Source: Lethocerus indicus
Taxonomy: Eukaryota > Arthropoda > Insecta > Hemiptera > Belostomatidae
Direction of reading: 5' to 3'
DNA: 64,000 nt
Assembly: GCA_019843655.1 (NCBI GenBank)
Contig: JACDQD010000005.1
Location: 28,158,954-28,222,953, forward strand
Positions 1 through 12,813 of this stretch are shown one piece after another (within the stretch, counting starts at the first letter, position 1; each line of letters begins with the position of its first letter). Position numbers and translations under genes: made by a program. Below the pieces are notes generated by a model. That model had not been told where the DNA came from and searched no databases. It saw only the letters and a list, made by a program, of their open reading frames with translations.

Positions 1-1659
1 ATCGTTACTTTTATAAAAATATTTTTATAAAATATCTGCATATTTTCTACAACGAGTAATATTCTTCTTCCGCACTTCTTTAGGTCTGACTGACTGGCTT
101 TTACAATGAAAAAATGAAGCATTTCCTCCGGAAGTTTGCCTGAGTAGCGGTGAACCGCAGCAATACCTCGGAATAATATTTTTTTTTTATGCCGCGAAAA
201 AAATCCAATATAAAAACCCGACCGTATTTTAAGGAATTCGTTAATGCGGTCCGAACACGACAAAAATGGCAACCTACAGAAATTCAATATATGAAACCCC
301 CGTGTAAAGAAATTTCATTTTTTCTCGATACATAACGCATGAATATTAATGCTCCCGATAAAATTGAAAAAGAAAATTCCATGTCTTACACGTGTATTAT
401 ACCGAATATTTAATATTTCTTATGGCGTTCATTTCAAAGAGTTCATTATTGTGTCAAGCTTAAAAACATTGCAACTATAATTTGTTGGCTATTCACCCAG
501 TCAACAATTACATTAGAGATTATATAATTGTTAAATGTTTAAAAATATGTCCTTTTCAAAGTATAAATGATAATTTTATCAGCCGTTTCAGGCCTTCGGT
601 GTATTGCTGTGTAGGAGTCTTCGCGTCTTCCGTCCTCCGCCCAGCCGCTTATTATTTTAACGATTTTATTTAACGAAATTGCAGCCAACTGAAGTGTTTA
701 CTTTGTCCGGGGGCCCGGTACAGTGGGGGCCATTGTTCCCGGGGCGGAGGTCGGCCGTGCCCCTCGCTGGCGGCATATCTCAACTGGACGCCCTTTGTTC
801 TTCAAACAGCATTTAACGTATTATTCGAATGCAAATTAATTTCTGGCCAGACAGAGGCCGCAACATTTCCGCAGGCATTGTTGCTAAACTGCCCTGCCAC
901 TGCACGGGCCCGTAATTCTCAATGAAATTTATTATATTGTTTCGTAATTCTGTACACAAGTTAAGTGTCCATCCTTTTGATGTTAAACGGCCATTAAACG
1001 GCCATGTTAAATTCAGTTTCGGGCGCCTGTACGAAAAGTCGGTGGCTAATTGCCGGTGTACGTGCCAATGTAAATTAAGGCCTATTTCTTGATTTATTAA
1101 ATTGCGACAACAATAAGGTCATAATTTCGTGTATTAACTTACAAAATTAATTGACTGAATTGATCTCACCTTACTACAGGGATACTAAAAGGGCATACAA
1201 TAGGGCTTTCAGGCTTACTGAAAAGTCAAATAAAAGACTTAGTGGATTCACTGTAACTATAATCTTTATACATTATTGACCACTTCACGATTGACCTAAA
1301 TCCATCTTATATATCGGACGGGAAGTATTCCCGTTAGCGGACAGAATTAATTTTGCTTGTATATATATGACTCGCTTATAGTTTTGATGAAAATTCCTGG
1401 CGGTCCCCAACCGCCCAGCCGTTAGATATTGAAGCATATTAAACTTTATCGGGAAATATTATATAAATGTGATACCTCCGGCTGTACGCTTTGCCGAATA
1501 GGAACGGTTAATTAACAGGCGGATATCAAATGTTTTGAATGGAATATGTATTATATAATAGTACGTGATTTTGAACTTTACATAATACTAAAATGATCTA
1601 TACAATAAATACTATTCGTTTATTAAAATGATAATTTCCTATTGACTGGGTACAAATTT
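1..1659. other. Non-coding stretch
   Basis: No reading frame here looks coding; the only frame of note is 63 codons with no domain. A GC-rich island at about 705-785 and an AT-rich remainder are visible. An octamer-like ATGCAAAT joined to TTAAT lies at 829-836, the kind of site POU-homeodomain proteins bind. A two-unit 11-base tandem repeat lies at 984-1005. Regulatory meaning is inferred from motif content only. Confidence 0.6.
984..1005. repeat. Two tandem copies of an 11-base unit
   Basis: The unit TAAACGGCCAT occurs twice head to tail with no mismatch (984-994 and 995-1005). The flanks TGT and GTTAA make the whole roughly symmetrical. It may be a slippage duplication or a paired protein-binding site. 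Confidence 0.8.
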
Positions 1660-1674
1660 CATTCCACTTTTCAG

Positions 1675-1753
1675 GGAAAGAAGGACAACAGGAGACCAGA
1701 AGGGTAGAAAACTTAAGAAGAAGAATAGGACCCGATTGGCAGCTCTGAGTTAG
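1675..1753 (+). CDS. Possible terminal exon, unrecognised, very uncertain
   Basis: A pyrimidine-rich stretch ending TTCCACTTTTCAG at 1662-1674 resembles a 3' splice site. Two frames stay open after it: one of 25 codons to a TAG at 1751-1753, whose product is strongly basic (RKLKKKNRTRLAAL near the end), and one of 23 codons to a TGA at 1746-1748 ending RRRIGPDWQL. An AATAAA lies about 110 bases further on at 1864-1869. I recognise neither peptide. The segment is short enough for both frames to be chance, and no partner exon was seen upstream. It could also be a fragment of a transposable element. Confidence 0.15.
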
Positions 1754-2811
1754 GGGAAAGTGATACATAGGACCTATGTTCAGGAAAAGGAGTTAAACTT
1801 TTGTATCTAAATACTATGTTTTTAATGTTATTTTTATTTAATATTATAAATACAATAATATAGAATAAATAGTTACTATTTATGTTCTCTTACAATCACA
1901 AAAAATTCTTATGTATCAGATATGAATATTATTTTGGTTCGTGTCAGTACATATTATTTATATTATAAATCAATGTCTAAATATGAATTCAATATGAGCA
2001 AAACTATGCCGTAATAGAAATGTAACAATGTCGATCAGTAGTAATGTTGTTGGCCGCTGGTGGGAGGGAAGAAAATAAATGATGGGCCCGGCTCATTACG
2101 AGGGGCCTCGTAACAGAAAAGTGGCCCGAATACCCCAAATTGGTCCATCGCCCAGCCGGCATCGAACGCTAAAAGCCGTTCCCCCGACACCTTCTTCACC
2201 CGACACCACCCGCCAATACTCAGCCCGGGAAAATGCCAACCTGACAAATCACCAATCGAAAATAACGACGTTCGGATTACATCGTACAACTATTACCAAA
2301 ATTACACACTATATAAACACTAATCGATGTATTGATTTAAGGTATCACCATTGTGTTACATACGTAGCAATGTACGGATGTAAAACACATATTTAAGATC
2401 TGTCATTACGGTGCGTATAATTTGGTATTGGACCGTTTAAATGATACGGTTTCTGGAATTTCGTTAGTAGGAGAGCCGACAAACTTCCTTTGTAGGCGTT
2501 TAAACGGCTGGGCGGAATTTCGTTAAATAAAGCTTTCCGGCGCGGGTTTTAAAAAGGAAAGGTGGTACATAGCGTTTTACAGATTTCAACAACCGAAATG
2601 CGGTCACGTCGCGGCGGTAATATGGCCGACGCCGAGCCCCCCCCCAGGCCCCCTGTAAAGTTTTCAAATATTTAGCCGACAATTTACTTAACCCCGAGGC
2701 ATAACTCGCGAATAAACATTTATCCCAAACTGTACATTTCTCTCGCTCCGAGTGTGTCTGCTAATTCCATTAGCCGGCTGGCACAGTTCTGAGCCGCGCT
2801 CTGTAAGTGTC

Positions 2812-2837
2812 GGGCGGGGGCGGGGCGGGGGCGGGGG
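2812..2837 (+). other. G-quadruplex-like run
   Basis: Five tracts of three to five Gs (2812-2814, 2816-2820, 2822-2825, 2827-2831, 2833-2837) are separated by single Cs. One-base loops with tracts of three or more Gs favour a very stable parallel quadruplex in single-stranded DNA or RNA. Folding is a prediction from the pattern. Confidence 0.7.
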
Positions 2838-4995
2838 AAATAGGGTTTGAAAAGGGCGAAGTTTCCGCCGCTGTAAAGTCATTAGGGCAGGTGAACCTGG
2901 CTCAGGTGCCGGTTTAATTAATTGACTGGGAAATGAGGGAGAACCGTGTCGGCAAGAAGAGGAGATGATATAAGAGGGGTTGACGCCACTCACAGCCCGA
3001 GGCCTCTATATATATTACTAATTCATACAGCCCGCGGGGCGGGGAGCCCCCTAAGAAATACGGTTAATGCGACCCGTTAACCTGCCCGGAGCAGGTCGCC
3101 TGCCCCTCCTCCTCCGGAGCCGAGAGGCGGCCACACTCCTCTATACCTCCCGACCCGAGACACTTGCCAGAAATGTTCCCTTTCTTCCCACCTATTATCT
3201 CCCCCGACCCACTGCAATACACCGAATTAACATTTTCCCGACATAAATTATCCGCGTCCTCTTTATATAACGCGCAATCATTAAGGATGAAATCATTCCC
3301 GACATTATATATCATCGCTGTTTCGATTTTCCCCACTCGCCAATTTAGTCGGAGACAGCGAAAGTCCTAGTAGATATACGATTTATTTTACAAATAGTGA
3401 TGTAATAGAGATGCTAATATTGTAGACAGTTTTGAAGAACTCCACTATATAATGATTGATGCCAACCGATCTAGCTTGGTTTCACACGCCGAAAATAGCG
3501 TAAATTAAGGGCGGGAAATATTAGAGCGTTGAAATATAAGAACGTTTATAAATAAAAGGGTAGGCCTGTTGAAACGGGGCGTTATGCGGGCGTGCTAGAT
3601 ATGACGCGAAGATCGGGTGATTAATCCGAAGCATTAAGTGCGTCATTATGGGGCCGGAGTGATGGGACCGGAATAATGAGGCGGTTGTTGATGATGACGA
3701 CTCCGTTGGATGGGGGCGCGCGAACTCAATTTAAGTTGAGGCCGCGGGGCCTGACTGGGGGCGGTGTGGATGTGTGCTAACTCTTGGAGTTATTTGCGTG
3801 AGTTATGCGGCGAGCGCTAGACCGCATCCTCCGCATTACCGCCGGAGTACGCTCACGGCCAGACTATTACCGATCGGAGCTCCGCTCTGACCTCTAACCC
3901 CTTTTCGCGCCCTATAGACTGAGTCTAGAACCAGGGCCGGGTTAAGAACCAATTGTTCCGCCTCATTAACCTCAGAGGGCCGCAGGGACAGGTGTTTCTT
4001 CCGTTTCCGCCCTTTCAGTGGACCCCACGTTACAATTGATTCGAAATAATTAGTTCAAATAAAGAGCCTTAATACTCACTTATTTTTCGGAGAAAGAATA
4101 CAGTAATATCTATTGAACTGTACAGACAATATGAAACTGTGTATATCATAAAAACATGATATATTTCAGCTCAAAACTGAAACATCGTATTTATGTAATA
4201 TAATAAATTAAATGGTCGAGTTTCCGCTCCAATTTCCTGTCCAATGCCAACGCGACTGGTTATGTGTTTAATGCCAGTGGGTGCGACTTGCGATTTTCGT
4301 ACGTGACTCGCGTATACAGCGAATGTGTACACTGGGCGTATACAGTTAAACTTAAATACATTGGGGCGGAGTACTGCGATTAGGGATCTGAAATGCGTGT
4401 TCGGCTCCACTATCGGCAGCGGTGTAATTGCTACGGTGCACGAGATTAGCGGCCGCACTCGGATCCCGTGGATGGAGTACGTGCGTTATGCGGAGGAGAT
4501 AGGCTGCCAGTTAGAAAATACCATTTTGAACTGAAACCATACGCAATAATAGTAGTAGTAACACGAGTGGCATTAAAATGATAATCAGTTTTTCATTGAA
4601 TTATATTGTACAGGGTCTTCTTTCTGTTATAATATAAATCTCTGTAAAAAGGATCGATTTTCTGATCCTATGCGAGATGGTCATGCTGATGAGTGTCACC
4701 ACACTGTCTATGTTAGGAACAAACAGAAAAGTGGACGCAGAATATTGCGAGAACGATGAAATGTTTTTCGCCCGATGCTAAACATCGAAGTTCAGAGAGA
4801 CTGGACTACAATTAATACCTCTTCTATAAAAATACAAAAGACAAAAATTATTCGAAATAAATAGTCAACTGGCAATATGTTGGGGGGACGTCTGTTGGGC
4901 TGGTTATAAGCTGAATCCGCGTGCATAGAAGACAGCGACTGCTTAAGGGTCGTCAAATAATTCAGATTTTCTCTCGGAGTGTTTGAATTAGTTGG

Positions 4996-5029
4996 GAGGG
5001 ATTGAGGGAGGGATGGAGGGAGGGATGAG
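4996..5029. repeat. Imperfect GGGAGGGAT tandem repeat
   Basis: Four or so imperfect units of a G/A-rich word (GGGAGGGATTGA, GGGAGGGATGGA, GGGAGGGATGAG). It is a purine-only minisatellite-like patch next to a GC-rich region. Confidence 0.65.
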
Positions 5030-5372
5030 TGGCCGCCCCGGGGCCGGCTCTCATACATAATGCACGCCCAGTATATTCAAAGTGTAGCCACTGACCTCAC
5101 GCACGCACACCGCCATACACCGACACTCATACTAATTCTGTACGACACAGAACACAAGTAGCCCCAGCACACACACGGCGAGCGGGGCGGTGCTAATGGG
5201 TATTCATAAGGCCTATGGGGTCACAGGAGGAGCGCGGTGCTCTCTACGCCAGCCGCACTAAAGGCTAAAGTTACACAAGCTTCGCACAACTACCAACCCA
5301 ACCCTTCTACTGTTTATGCCAATCCCCACCCAGCCCATAGTATTTGTAACCTACATAATACATTCTACAGGT

Positions 5373-5378
5373 ACACAT

Positions 5379-5409
<31 letters not shown>
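5373..5409. repeat. (CA)n microsatellite passing into (AT)n
   Basis: About thirteen CA units run directly into a short AT alternation, a common composite microsatellite. Confidence 0.9.
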
Positions 5410-6671
5410 ATATTAAATACTTTGTACTATTAAAATGGAGGCAGTATTTCTACATCTGAAGTAAATTGTGATAATTATTTTCTGTCTCATCTCGCTTATT
5501 TGGTTTCTAGCTGACATAATACACTGCGGTAAATGAGACAAATTTTCCGCCCTCAGAGCAATACTTTCAGTAATGCCAGACGGGGAAAGAACAACAGAAA
5601 CAGAACTGACCTCCAAGCGCCTTAAATTAATAAAATATATCCCTCGCTGATCCGCGCGGATTATACTACCGGTTGCTATCGCTTTGGTACGCCCTGACAA
5701 TGCGTTCACAGTGAGAAAGGTTAGGAGATGTTATGCACCAAAATGAAATTCAACGGTCATCAATTGTGCGCAGGTAGAACTACTAATGCAGAGGTGCCGG
5801 CACGGGGCCGGGGGTCGTTCCAATTTGCGAAATTAAATCTCTCCTCCAGTCATGCAAATGAAGGTGGGGGCAGGGGTTGTTTTTTAAGGGGCTGTTATAC
5901 GCTAACGCCCCCCCCCTTCCACCATCCCTCCTCCCATCCCCCTCACCCCGGACTCCTCTGTTCTCTCTCAAGATACACAATTTACGAACAGTGCATTAAG
6001 TGCCGGCAGCCACATTAATCTGGAATCCACCCCCTTCCCCCGCACAGCTTGCTTTAAATTATACACCCCCCACACTCCCCTCACCGAGGATAAGCACCCC
6101 CCCTCCACCCTCTTTAATACTCTAAATCCTCAATCTCCGAAAACGTAAACTCCGATGCAATTAGCCTATTAAATAAAATAAACGTTTGAAATTATTTACC
6201 GGTTCAATTTGTCGTCAATAGTTACACTTGGACAGGCCGTCTTAGACCAATAATTGTCGGATTGCACGTTGGTGATAATATTCAACTTATAAATGTAGAT
6301 GAATTTGGAATGTTATTTAATATTTTAACAATCCGGATATAATTATAACCTGATCGATCTCCTGGAAATTCCTAACTGAAGGAAAATTCGATCTGCTACT
6401 GAGATTCGAAGGTGGAATCTTCAGTTCGGTGCCCCAGCCGCTTTAAGCCGTGTCCGACCCCAATCACCAGTGATTTTGGAATTCCCCTTCAATTACTCCT
6501 TCTGCCCGAACATAACTCTCATTGATATGGGCGCCGCGGCCTCTTCTGTTTTAGAGCGGCACCTGTGTGTATTCAGGTCGCATGTGAGTCTTGTCCTCCC
6601 GCGGTGTTCCTCTCGTCGAATCAGATGAAAAATATAATTGCGGGAAAATTGGTGGGAAATTTGTTAAAACC
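5410..6671. other. Non-coding stretch with C-rich tract
   Basis: No supported gene. An octamer-like ATGCAAAT occurs at 5852-5859. A long C/T-rich tract with runs of seven or more Cs covers about 5905-6110 on the plus strand. The 96-codon open frame across it is low complexity (proline/histidine rich) and unlikely to be real. Confidence 0.55.
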
Positions 6672-6804
6672 ACCATGTGTTCGAATCCCGGTCGGGGACC
6701 GAACCACGCTTCAATTTGAATTTGTTGGAAATTTTATTATCAAATGTTTCCGCTCGCTGGTTCGGTCTTTTGCTTGATCGAAACCGATCAACTACGCTAC
6801 TGGC
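6672..6804 (-). repeat. Decayed copy of the hammerhead-bearing repeat family
   Basis: CGCTCGCTGGTTCGGTCTTT followed by TGCTTGATCG at 6751-6780 matches the block found in the copies at 14041 and 51290. A GTTCGAATCCCGG word upstream corresponds to the GTTCGAATACCG end of the family. The ribozyme-like core is missing or scrambled (CGAAACCGATCAACTACGCTACT remains as pieces). Orientation follows the family's ribozyme strand, which here is minus. The outer limits are approximate. Confidence 0.5.
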
Positions 6805-9469
6805 TATTTCATTATTTCCTATTTATTCATCTTTCATGCTTTCTACAAAAACTGCAGTGTACATAATTAAATTAATCCGTATTGTAATTATCGTTCAACA
6901 GAAGTACACAAGAACACTATATAATTATAGTTCATTCACTATTATTCACTATTCACACTGTACTGTCAATCCGTATAAGGTTTTGGTAATTGTAAGGAGA
7001 TAATTGAATACATTTTTATACAAAATTATGCAAAATATCGGCATTCTACTTTATAAGGTATTAATAGATATTTTCTAATCCTGTCGGTGCGGGATACGGA
7101 ACTATATTAGGTAGTGGCCGGAAAAGAAGTATATTTCAGAGCGGTGGACGAAGCCAAAATCTGGAGTTCTCGGTAGAGGTGGGGAGAAGAAAGAAAAGTA
7201 GGGCAGGGGTTTTTTTTCATTAGGGACGGACTATTATAAAGGAAGAGGGAACGAGGGGGGGTGGATGAGCAGGCAGGGGGATGTTAGTAGTAAGGGGTTG
7301 TAGATGTATGAGGCGGGGGGGTTGGTGGTGGTGTGGGGGGTATGAATGCCCCCCTCCGCAACTCCAACAGTCTGTTTTGTTTCTTGATTGTCTGCCAAAT
7401 AACAGGCGGACCCGGTTTAAATCACTTCCATTCACAATATAGCCACCACACCGCCAGCCCACCCAAATCACCAAATGCCCGCCCCCACAATACTACCCTT
7501 TTCTCTACTCTATATTCGTGTCTTCCCTTTTTCCGCGCCTCTCGTGAAAATATCAGGCGGCAGCCCGGATGGGAAACAAAAAGCTCGAGGTGGAAAACAA
7601 AAATGGGCGGGTATCATTCCCTCTTATCTCGTTCAGTATCCACAAAAGTGTGTGTAACGTAATACAATCGTACAACGTACAGTAGCTTAAAGTAATGTTT
7701 TAACCTAAAATATTCTGTTATTATAAAAGATTACGAATAATCTGTACTTGATTTGGGGGGGATCCATGAGGGTTAGAAGTATAATTACTTGTCCGATATT
7801 CTGCCTCCACCCGCCTATTTGCGACATGCCAATAACTATCTCCAGTGTGACAGTCAAATTTGAAGTTAAACCAAACAAAGCTACAACAACAATTTGATCC
7901 CGATAATAGCCAGAGTAAACGGTTTAAAACCCGTTTAATAGCCCGGGTGCAAACAGGTGTAGATAAACCGATAGAGAAACCACTAACTAACGGTATTCTA
8001 CTCAGCTGAGAACCTGAGTTAAGAAACAATCCTACCGTCGTATAAGTATTTTTTATTGTAGTGCTTAGCCTAAGATATGTTGTTTTGTGAACGGAAGCTC
8101 GGTCAACTCAGATAATCATAATATATTCAATGTATACCATACTAACGCCCTTAGTTACTGACAATGGAATGAGGTATAATACAGACCCAACTCCGAAGAC
8201 TTTACAAAATTTGGATATTTCTACTTTTGTCTAGACACGTGTCTAAAGGGCCAAAACTAGTCGAATTCTCTAGCCGGCCGATAGACGGTGTTCAGCCGCC
8301 GGGAAGCTCGTATAGGAAATTCCATTATTATTAAAAGAGGATGAAGGAAGATTGGGGGGTGGGAGGAGGAGTACAGCCTTAAATTTTCCCAGGTCGCGCC
8401 CACGCGTGGGGGTAAGTGCGTATGAGTGTGAGTGTATGTGTGTGTCGACGCCGGGATTATTAATAGAGGGTAGAATGAATGAAGCCGCTAGCTATGAGGG
8501 AGGTTGGATGGGAGCGGAGCCAGGTGTGTAACCTCCGCGCCAGTGTGTGGGGCGCCCCGCCACTGTTTACAGATTCTAAAATCTCGCCAACCGACATAGG
8601 GGGGCCCAACACCGGCCCCCCGGCCGCGGCCAACGGTCCGCACATATGAGCGGAACTGCGATACAATCTACCTGGCCCCGGTACGGCAATGTGGACTCGC
8701 AAGTTTCACTTCAACTTCTGTCTCACCGCTGGGATCAATTTTACATTGATATTATGCGCATTTTTTATATTTTCTTTTAATTCGTGGCCCAGGCGAATTT
8801 AGGCGATTTGTAACAATGCAGTTCTTGTGTGCACTGGGGGTCCAACAGTAGGTTTTGGAGGTCTCACACCACAAAGGCCAAACTAACCGACGACATCACT
8901 GGCCGTTTTACTGAGGGACTGTACAGTCATTAGATCGCTTTATAAGAAAAGGGGAAATAAAATCTTTAGATAATACCGAATGGTTATTGAGTTACGGTTG
9001 GTTTCTGTGTCCATTCGTTTATTTGGTTTAATGATAAACCGATATCGCCTTCCCAGGATAATGGCTTACCGTTAATAATAATGTGAGAAATGCATGTTCT
9101 ATACCGATGAAGCAACCTATCAGAAAGTTCCGTTCTGTCACAACAACCGTACTGCGATATTTAAAGCACTTAACGTACTACCGAACAAATACTTGGATGC
9201 CGGTAATGAAAAAGCTACTCTGAATTCAAACGAGTTCTGATCCGGTATGGGTCGGCATTGACTTGTCGTTTTTCTCCTTCTCAAAATAGAACAATTTTGA
9301 CCGCAATCGGGTTGATTCTCGGGCCTGTTTTCGTACGTCCCGTATATGAAATAGGACGAGATTGGAAGTTGGAATGGGGCGGAACAGGGCCCTCGGAACA
9401 AACGAATGTCGGCCTGTTCCGACTTGATGGCCCGCCCATCGCAAACACAAAGCACGTCCCTCATACAGG
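6805..9469. other. Non-coding stretch with purine-rich tract and GC hairpin
   Basis: No supported gene. A G/A-rich tract runs at about 7130-7340 and is mirrored by C-rich sequence at about 7440-7500. A GC-rich island lies at 8490-8700 and contains a short stable hairpin (8599-8621). The rest is AT-rich. Open frames of about 100 codons are compositionally biased and overlap on both strands. Confidence 0.55.
8599..8621. other. GC hairpin
   Basis: GGGGGGCC at 8599-8606 and GGCCCCCC at 8614-8621 are perfect reverse complements with a seven-base spacer. It could fold in RNA or extruded DNA; no T-run follows, so it does not resemble a bacterial terminator. Confidence 0.7.
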
Positions 9470-9507
<38 letters not shown>

Positions 9508-9514
9508 AGAGAGG
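9470..9514. repeat. (AG)n microsatellite
   Basis: About twenty-two AG units with one phase shift near 9488. It explains the arginine/glutamate and serine/leucine repeats of the open frames that cross it. Confidence 0.95.
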
Positions 9515-12500
9515 GGGCTTCCCACCAGCACATTCACGATAGCCTATATCCACGATTCTCCAATTCCCCGCCAATTGCCCACCGCCTGAGCATTGATTGA
9601 GACAGAATATTGGCGTTAATTTTATTGAAAATAAAGGAACGTAATTTCCTTCATTTTTTAAAAATTATTCGGCGGACTTGAAAGTAACGACTTCAGGTCT
9701 TCATTAATTCGTGTTTATAAGCATAAGTATTAAAATGTATTTACATATATGACAATAAGGAGGTAGTAGAATGTCCAGCCAATTGCAGTAAAATAGGCCT
9801 TCAACGATGACCTAAGATGTCTGTATGGACAGGCGTTTTAGGGCTCACAATGAACAATAAAAGAGCCAAAACAGCTTTTAAATCTCAATTCTTAGTAATA
9901 AAGAATGTAATTTCTAACTCAATAAGCCCATAATGGCAAACGGGAGCGCACGGTTTGCATAAACATCGGATATGCTTTCTAACGAGTGTTCCGGATAGGC
10001 AGACATGGTTTCGGATGTACACTCCCTGATTCGGGGCGCGATTTTAATATACGGTTAAATCAACCAAAAATTAAATCGGCTCCGAAACAAATATTTGCCC
10101 GCGCCGCGATTTCACCGGCAGATTGGCCTCGGCCGCTCTGTTTGCTCATTAGGAAATTGACAGAATTATGTTTTTCAATCAACATGCAACTAACCTTGGC
10201 CGTATCGACCGACAGCGTCACTGGCTTAATACGAATTTAAATACAGTCAATGTAAACACGAGTGTACTCTCCTAAGTTGGTATTTTACATGGCCAAGCTG
10301 TTCGACACCGTATATATAGTACATGGAGCCCAACTCGCTGCTCGAATTGGTTAGTCATCAGGCAACCGCTTAAGTGAAAGTAAATGAAATTTTTAAAATA
10401 GTCAATTTTAGAATGGTATATTTCATACTTTGATATATGCATCCACTACAATTCATTCAAATAAATTTTTGTTGACACTAAATAATAGAATTAAATCATT
10501 TTAAATTTTGTTAAATATTTACTTAATTAACTAAATACGCAGAGCCCCCATCCTGGAATGCTATGCCTTAAATTAATGTTCATCTTTCCTGTCTGCTCCT
10601 CTTAACGAATGTCCTAATTCACTGTCGGACATACTAATTTTTCCGTTGTAGTATTTTTCCCATTGTCTGTCTCGGCTACACGGGTGGTGACATCGATGAG
10701 ACCTCTGGCGAGACGGCTATTCGGGGATGAAATTGAGAAAGTAGCGTGGAGCGAGCAAAGCGTGTGGGTGTTAAGGGCTGATGGGGATGTGACGCCAACG
10801 GTTCCGGCGCCAATGACCCCGAAAATGTCCTTCTGACGCTAATTCGACCGTTTGGGCGAGAACCTTGATACAATATGAATAATAGGATACGAGAGATGGC
10901 AGCGCGTGGGCGGCGATTGGGGCCACTGGGAAATTGGTCCCAACCTATCACAACACTGTCAGGATAACTGAAGAGGGGCCTTCAGTCCTAGAAAACACAA
11001 ATACGAATTCACAGAACGTATCAGTGGCGAATAACCGAATGCCCGGCCTCAGAATAAACAAGTTTAGTTTGCCTGTCCCCGTTCTGTTCATTCAGATACA
11101 ATTACGGGCTAATGAAAGGCGCATAATAGTGCCTACTAAGAGGAAACACCTAATCACGACTATATACACCCATAATAGTTACTGAATTAATCACATTTTT
11201 AAGGGTTTATATAACAAGTGAGACTATTCAAGTCCAGTAATTCTTCAGCATAAGAAGTATTTTCCTTTTACACACCTGACATAATTCTATAAGTAAACTT
11301 CACTTTATCTTTTCGCCTTCCTAGTTAAATTGATTACCGACGGTCAGGCAACAAAAGAATATTCTAAGAGTTACGGCGCTGATTATTTACATATCTATTT
11401 ATATTGTTTGCGAATAAAAGGAGAATCCTACTAATTTGCCTCTACGCGAAATATGGGCCAGTATAATTCCAGTCTGGAAATACTGTAATTCCTCATTTGC
11501 CGTACGGAGGACAATTGGCCGGAAATTAAATAATGGAAACCCCGCCATAAAACGGTGACGGTTGTCGGGTGGAAGTTTTCGGGAACGATCGTTTGGAAAC
11601 GATGTCGGGGGTTTATGGGGGAGAGGTGGAATGGCGGTGGGAGAGCCCGGTTGGACAGGAAACAGTTTCATTCCCGGCTCGGATACGATCTGATTCTATT
11701 TGATTTCTGGTCCGCTTCAGTCATTTGATCGCGGGCATGTGTGTGTTGCTTCTCGTGGCAACGGTCTCTAATACTCGCTGGCGGCCGGTACTCACTAGCC
11801 AACACCAAATCTGCCCCAGATATACATATATCACCACCCGGTACGCAATGTCCTCAACACTCTCACCGATGTTAACAGTGACGTATTTACGCGGTAATTG
11901 CCATTGTCAGGCTTTTACTTGACAGCTAGCGTTTCCTAAACAATAACTTATTTTGTTGTATAGTTATAAGTGTTCTACCGGCGTTGTCCGTTTAATTGCT
12001 CAAACATTTCAGGAACAGTTCGAGAACTGCACGTTTAATGAAATAAGAAAATGAGTAAAGCTTTTGCTAGACAAAAAAATAGGCTTATCATCGATAGCAT
12101 TCTGTTAATAAATAAATCTATAATAGTGAGCAATAAATAAAGTAAGTAGTAAGCAAAAAAATAAATAAATAGTGATGTCTACGTATTGGAATTGGAATTC
12201 CTCAGATGTACATTGACACGAATTGTTGTGAAATGCAAAAATATCTCAAATCCGATAAGAGATTGTAATGTTCATTAGAATTGATTCCGTAACACGATTT
12301 ACAGAGATCGAGTCAAACATAGTGTTCCTAATCCTAATTAAGAACATGTTTCTAATCGCATTATCATATTTTTTTGGCACGAAATGCCCCTACGTTAAGA
12401 GGGGGTAACCGCGCGCATATTAAACGACTAATCGATCCCCTTTAAATATTCATGAAGAACCGAGATTCTTTTTAAATATGAATTTGTCCGCAGAGTGTTC

Positions 12501-12690
12501 CACTCAAGTGGTTGTGTAGTGGCTGCAGTGGTTTTAAAAAATTCAACCACAGGAAGTCACCGCGGCCTCACTTAAAACTGGCCAATTAAACCCAGCGCCC
12601 ACTCCCTTCCTCTGCCCTTTTTAATTTTTGCATATTAAAAACATCTTCAAAACAATCCTCAATGGACAATTACGTCCACCGGAATTGCTT
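9515..12690. other. Non-coding stretch
   Basis: No supported gene. The DNA is mainly AT-rich, with moderate-GC patches at 10670-10930 and 11500-11680. AT-rich simple sequence made of AATAAATA-like words lies at 12100-12175. The largest frames (91 codons minus at 10676, 90 codons minus at 11399) have no recognisable domain. Confidence 0.5.
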
Positions 12691-12695
12691 TTCCT

Positions 12696-12766
12696 CTAAT
12701 TATACTGCATATGGCCTAATTATATTCACTCGGCCTGATTATGTTATCGGTCAAATATATATTTGA
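12696..12766. promoter_or_regulatory. Cluster of phased homeodomain-like sites and a palindrome
   Basis: Three related words, CTAATTAT at 12696, CTAATTAT at 12716 and CTGATTAT at 12735, start 20 and 19 bases apart, close to two helical turns. A perfect 16-base palindrome, TCAAATATATATTTGA, follows at 12751-12766. TAATTA is the core bound by most homeodomain proteins, so a multi-site enhancer element is plausible. Function is inferred from spacing only. Confidence 0.35.
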
Positions 12767-12813
12767 TCACGCAACCGGTCACAATTATTAGGTTCTGAGC
12801 TCCAAATATATGA

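Larger units (their letters stand above)
1760..5372. other. Non-coding stretch with GC islands
   Basis: No supported gene. GC-rich islands lie at about 2590-2900, 3030-3180 and 3650-4010, separated by AT-rich DNA. The first contains a run of G tracts (2812-2837). A GGGAGGGAT-type purine repeat lies at about 4996-5029. Open frames up to 105 codons show no domain, and overlapping frames on both strands are equally long, as expected by chance. The islands could be regulatory elements; nothing in the sequence assigns a target gene. Confidence 0.55.

Noticed and set aside
4680..4730. CTGATGAG word suggesting another hammerhead
   Set aside because: No stem II partner followed by GAAA is present. 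CTGATGA words at 32557 and 42018 also lack a stem II/GAAA arrangement.
6672..6700. GTTCGAATCCC resembling a tRNA B box
   Set aside because: The flanking bases cannot form a T stem or acceptor stem, and the same word (GTTCGAATACC) is part of the dispersed repeat end at 14.0 kb.
9138..9542. Four overlapping frames of 94-131 codons
   Set aside because: They all cross the (AG)n microsatellite at 9470-9514 and owe their length to it.
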